Assembly (NCBI GenBank): GCA_964606325.1
Contig: CAZSGE010000036.1
Location: 1 to 26,509, forward strand
Direction of reading: 5' to 3'
Source of the DNA: Berkiella sp964606325
GTDB taxonomy: Bacteria; Pseudomonadota; Gammaproteobacteria; Berkiellales; Berkiellaceae
Length of the DNA: 26,509 nucleotides
The notes under the pieces were generated by a model. That model did not search any database. It was given only the letters and a program-made list of their open reading frames with translations, and was not told where the DNA came from. The number at the start of each line of letters is the position of its first letter. Within the stretch, counting starts at the first letter, position 1. Below, one piece after another: positions 23,863 to 26,509 of this stretch. The position numbers and the translations under genes were made by a program.

Positions 23863-26385
23863 TTATTTTGCTACATTTTTTATTAGTTTAATTAATTCGT
23901 ACCACAACACACTGGCTATGCCAATTCCCACGCTGAATGCTAAATTTCTAGCTGAAAGCGGCGCGAATTGAAAAAGTTTTGACAAAAATGGTAGATAAAT
24001 ACTTAAAGCTAAAAACGCCAATGTAGATAATGTAATCCAATTTAGTATTTTATTATTTAACATGGGGGAAAAAAATAATGTTCTGTTTACTGTTCGATTT
24101 GAAAAAATTAACATGATATTGGCAATTACCAAGCTCACAAAGGTAAAGGCTCGTGCTTGCGGTTCTGTCATGGCATCTAATGCAAAGTGATAGGTTAATA
24201 AACAAATAAAGAATATCCCCATTCCCTGCAATAAGCAGAAAATGAGCATGTTTTTATCTATTAGGGGCACATGAGGATCCCTAGGTTGTCGCTTCATTAA
24301 ATTATCTTCTGGTGGCTCATTTTCAAATGAAATAGAGCAGGCGGGATCAATGATGAGTTGTAAAAAGGCAATATGCATAGGATAAAAGAAGGCGGGCCAA
24401 CCTAACAGTACTGGCAAAAGTGCTAAACCTGCAATAGGGACATGAATAGCGAGTATGTATGACATCGATTTTTTGATGTTATCAAAAATATTCCTGCCTC
24501 GTGCGATTGCAGCCACAATTGAGGTAAAGTTATCATCTGTTAATACAAGTGCTGATGCCTCACGCGCTACGTCCGTACCTCTTTTGCCCATTGCAATGCC
24601 AACATGGGCAGACTTAAGTGCTGGCGCATCATTGACACCATCCCCTGTCATGGCAACAATATTACCCTGCTTCTTAATAGCTTGCACAATTCGTAACTTT
24701 TGCTCTGGGGTAATTCTGGCACAGATTGAAGTTGATTTTATTTTCTCTCGCAACTGTGAATCATTCATTGATTCTAATTCTGCACCAATCAAAATATTTT
24801 GCGAGGAAATATTTGCCTGACGCGCTATTGCATTAGCCGTCACCGCATAATCTCCGGTTATCATGATAACGCGAATGCCGGCGTCGTGACATTCTTGAAC
24901 AGCCTCTGGAATGCCTGTCCGTACTGGATCGGTAAAACCTACCACCCCAATAAAGTTAAATTGAAAACCACGCTGACTGCTTGGCCAAGATTCACCTTGA
25001 AAATCAGCACGCGCGACACCTAACACGCGTAAGCCTTTATCAGCCATCTCTTTAATCGCCAAATTAATAGGATGCTGTGACTCATTATGGATTTGGCAAA
25101 GTTCCATGATAGCTTCAGGAGCTCCCTTGGCAGCAACTACGTAGTGATGTGCTTGATTAGATGTCCAAACATGGGTTTTGGCACGCAATTCAGATGAGAG
25201 ATCATAATCTTGTACCAGCAGCCAATCAGGATGGATATGCTCAGTTGGTGAAAGCAAAAGATTACCTATTTGATGAAAGGCTTTTTCCATAGGGTCAAAA
25301 GGTTTGAGTTCGCTCGCAAGGATCCCGAATTCAATCAGGGAATGAAATTTTTCAGGGAGGCTCTCTTTTGATTCGTTGAGATGATAAAACTCACCCTCTA
25401 CCCACAATTGAGACACTGACATCTGGTTTTCAGTAATAGTGCCCGTTTTATCTACACATAGAACGGATATGGCTCCCAAAGTTTCAATCGCTGATATTCT
25501 TCTTGTGAGCATATTTTGTTTTGATAAACGCCAAGCACCTAATGCAGGAAAAATGGTTAAGATAACTGGGAATTCTTCTGGTAGTAATGACATTGCCAGT
25601 GCAATACCGGATAGAGAAGCATTTAACCAATCATGCTGAAGTATGCCTAATAGAACGACCAATAAAATGCTTACAACAAGTCCAATTATGGCAAATATTT
25701 TTACCAGTTTGGATACTTGCCTTTGCAACGGTGAAATTTCTGTCTTGAGTGTTTGCAGTGAAACGCCTATCTTGCCCATGGCGGTATTTTTGCCGGTTGC
25801 CTGTACACGATAGGTGCCCTGGCCTTGCGCCACCATCGTACCCGCATAAACAAGATACATATTATTTTCTTGAGAGATAGCAAGCTTTTTTTGAGGTGAT
25901 GCTTTTTTGAAAACCGGCAACGATTCGCCCGTTAGTAATGACTCATCAATTTGTAAATCGTTCGCTGAAATCAAGAGCCCATCGGCAGGAATTCTATCGC
26001 CCTCATTTATCATAATCACATCGTCTGGTACAACATCTGAGCCACTGATACGATTTGGTTTGCCATCTCTGATGGCTAAAGCTCGCGGACTGGTTAGCGC
26101 GCGCAGCTTTTGCAGTGCTTTTTCAGTTTTACCCTGCTGATAAAGCGTGATAGCAATAATTAAGGCTACAAAGGTCGTTAAAGCTAAGCCTTCTTGTAAT
26201 TCACCTAACAGCAAATAAAGAATCGTTGCCACAAATAATAAAATAAACATCGGTTCGCGGATAACATCCAAAATGATAGTTAACAGCGTTCGACGTTTTC
26301 TGCCGGGCAGTGTATTTGGGCCGTATTCTTTTAATCGTTGAGCGGCTTCAATTGAACTTAACCCTAATCCGTGTTCGTTTTCCAT
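23863..26385 (-). CDS. P-type cation-transporting ATPase, substrate unclear
   Basis: The 840-residue P-type pump has the P2-like layout. An N-terminal cation-ATPase domain is at 1-40, the actuator loop carries TGES (152-155), and helix M4 has PEEFP (269-273). The phosphorylation site is D312 in CDKTGTIT, the hinge is MTGDGVNDAPALKSA, and six C-terminal helices follow. Compared with SERCA, M5 reads IHVPIAG where the calcium ligands N768 and E771 sit, and M6 reads IIDPACS, keeping only the aspartate of the N-x-x-T-D set. A normal Ca2+ pump is therefore unlikely. Phosphorylation motifs are intact, so it should be active, but its ion is unknown. The gene starts 25 nt after tRNA-Glu and precedes the SDR. 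Confidence 0.9.
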   Translation of the reverse strand: MENEHGLGLSSIEAAQRLKEYGPNTLPGRKRRTLLTIILDVIREPMFILLFVATILYLLLGELQEGLALTTFVALIIAITLYQQGKTEKALQKLRALTSPRALAIRDGKPNRISGSDVVPDDVIMINEGDRIPADGLLISANDLQIDESLLTGESLPVFKKASPQKKLAISQENNMYLVYAGTMVAQGQGTYRVQATGKNTAMGKIGVSLQTLKTEISPLQRQVSKLVKIFAIIGLVVSILLVVLLGILQHDWLNASLSGIALAMSLLPEEFPVILTIFPALGAWRLSKQNMLTRRISAIETLGAISVLCVDKTGTITENQMSVSQLWVEGEFYHLNESKESLPEKFHSLIEFGILASELKPFDPMEKAFHQIGNLLLSPTEHIHPDWLLVQDYDLSSELRAKTHVWTSNQAHHYVVAAKGAPEAIMELCQIHNESQHPINLAIKEMADKGLRVLGVARADFQGESWPSSQRGFQFNFIGVVGFTDPVRTGIPEAVQECHDAGIRVIMITGDYAVTANAIARQANISSQNILIGAELESMNDSQLREKIKSTSICARITPEQKLRIVQAIKKQGNIVAMTGDGVNDAPALKSAHVGIAMGKRGTDVAREASALVLTDDNFTSIVAAIARGRNIFDNIKKSMSYILAIHVPIAGLALLPVLLGWPAFFYPMHIAFLQLIIDPACSISFENEPPEDNLMKRQPRDPHVPLIDKNMLIFCLLQGMGIFFICLLTYHFALDAMTEPQARAFTFVSLVIANIMLIFSNRTVNRTLFFSPMLNNKILNWITLSTLAFLALSIYLPFLSKLFQFAPLSARNLAFSVGIGIASVLWYELIKLIKNVAK

Positions 26386-26410
26386 CTTAAGCTTATTGAC
26401 TAAAGTTAAA

Positions 26411-26486
26411 TGGTGTCCCCAAGGGGATTCGAACCCCTGTTGCCGCCGTGAGAGGGCAGCGTCCTAGGCCTCTAGACGATGGGGAC
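26411..26486 (-). tRNA. tRNA-Glu (anticodon CUC)
   Basis: The minus strand folds as a 76-nt tRNA with encoded CCA (26413-26411). The acceptor stem begins GTCCCCA, followed by a D-arm with TCTAGAGGCCTAGGA. The anticodon arm has loop CTCTCAC, giving anticodon CUC at 26453-26451, and the T-arm has GGGGTTCGAATCCCC. The body is very like E. coli tRNA-Glu, which carries UUC. The CUC form reads GAG. It lies just upstream of the ATPase gene on the same strand. Confidence 0.95.
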
Positions 26487-26509
26487 AGTAATCAGGACAT
26501 CCATCATAA

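Noticed and set aside
26411..26509. Genomic-island attachment site at the tRNA-Glu 3' end
   Set aside because: No second copy of the tRNA 3' end and no integrase gene is present in the window.

Overview
The window reads as chromosome of a moderately AT-rich gammaproteobacterium. The block sdhCDAB-sucABC with gltA facing away from it, the class of each enzyme, and a PrsK/PrsR two-component pair fit the Legionellales (Legionella/Coxiella relatives). That placement is inferred from gene content and protein style; no database search was run. No phage, transposase, CRISPR array or integrase is visible. Nearly every gene is intact; only sucC is cut, by the left window edge.

Layout. (1) 1-8132, minus strand: TCA-cycle operon read right to left as sdhC, sdhD, sdhA, sdhB, a 364-nt spacer packed with small hairpins and a probable internal sucA promoter, then sucA, sucB and the start of sucC. 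(2) 8133-8377: divergent control region. (3) 8378-10655, plus: gltA overlapped by galE over 17 nt. (4) 10741-11859, minus: alanine dehydrogenase with a good promoter. (5) 12093-13260: two unrecognised genes facing each other across one bidirectional terminator. (6) 13449-16924, minus: prsK and prsR, the sensor kinase and sigma-54-type regulator known from exosortase/PEP-CTERM and exopolysaccharide loci. They are divergent from a secreted Ser/Thr-rich protein with an acidic tyrosine-rich tail (17466-17945), across a 541-nt gene-free region with several dyads. (7) 18055-22820, minus: a PQQ locus made of ABC ATPase, ABC-2 permease, pqqB, a 24-residue pqqA and a secreted PQQ-type beta-propeller dehydrogenase. 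(8) 23111-26385, minus: a P-type cation ATPase followed by a short-chain dehydrogenase, with tRNA-Glu (anticodon CUC) 25 nt upstream of the ATPase.

How the parts work together. Region 1 with gltA covers citrate synthase, 2-oxoglutarate dehydrogenase E1/E2, succinyl-CoA synthetase and succinate dehydrogenase, so central carbon flow is coded as one divergent unit. Alanine dehydrogenase links alanine to pyruvate. GalE makes UDP-galactose for surface glycans, and PrsK/PrsR in relatives controls surface polysaccharide and protein export. The PQQ locus joins a cofactor precursor peptide, a maturation enzyme, a transporter and the probable PQQ-using periplasmic enzyme; pqqC, pqqD and pqqE are not in the window.

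The strongest new observation is the tiny pqqA gene at 20346-20420, which sits downstream of pqqB instead of in front of it. Next are the hairpin cluster between sdhB and sucA, the PrsKR/secreted low-complexity protein pair, and the corrected start sites of sdhC, sdhD and gltA.
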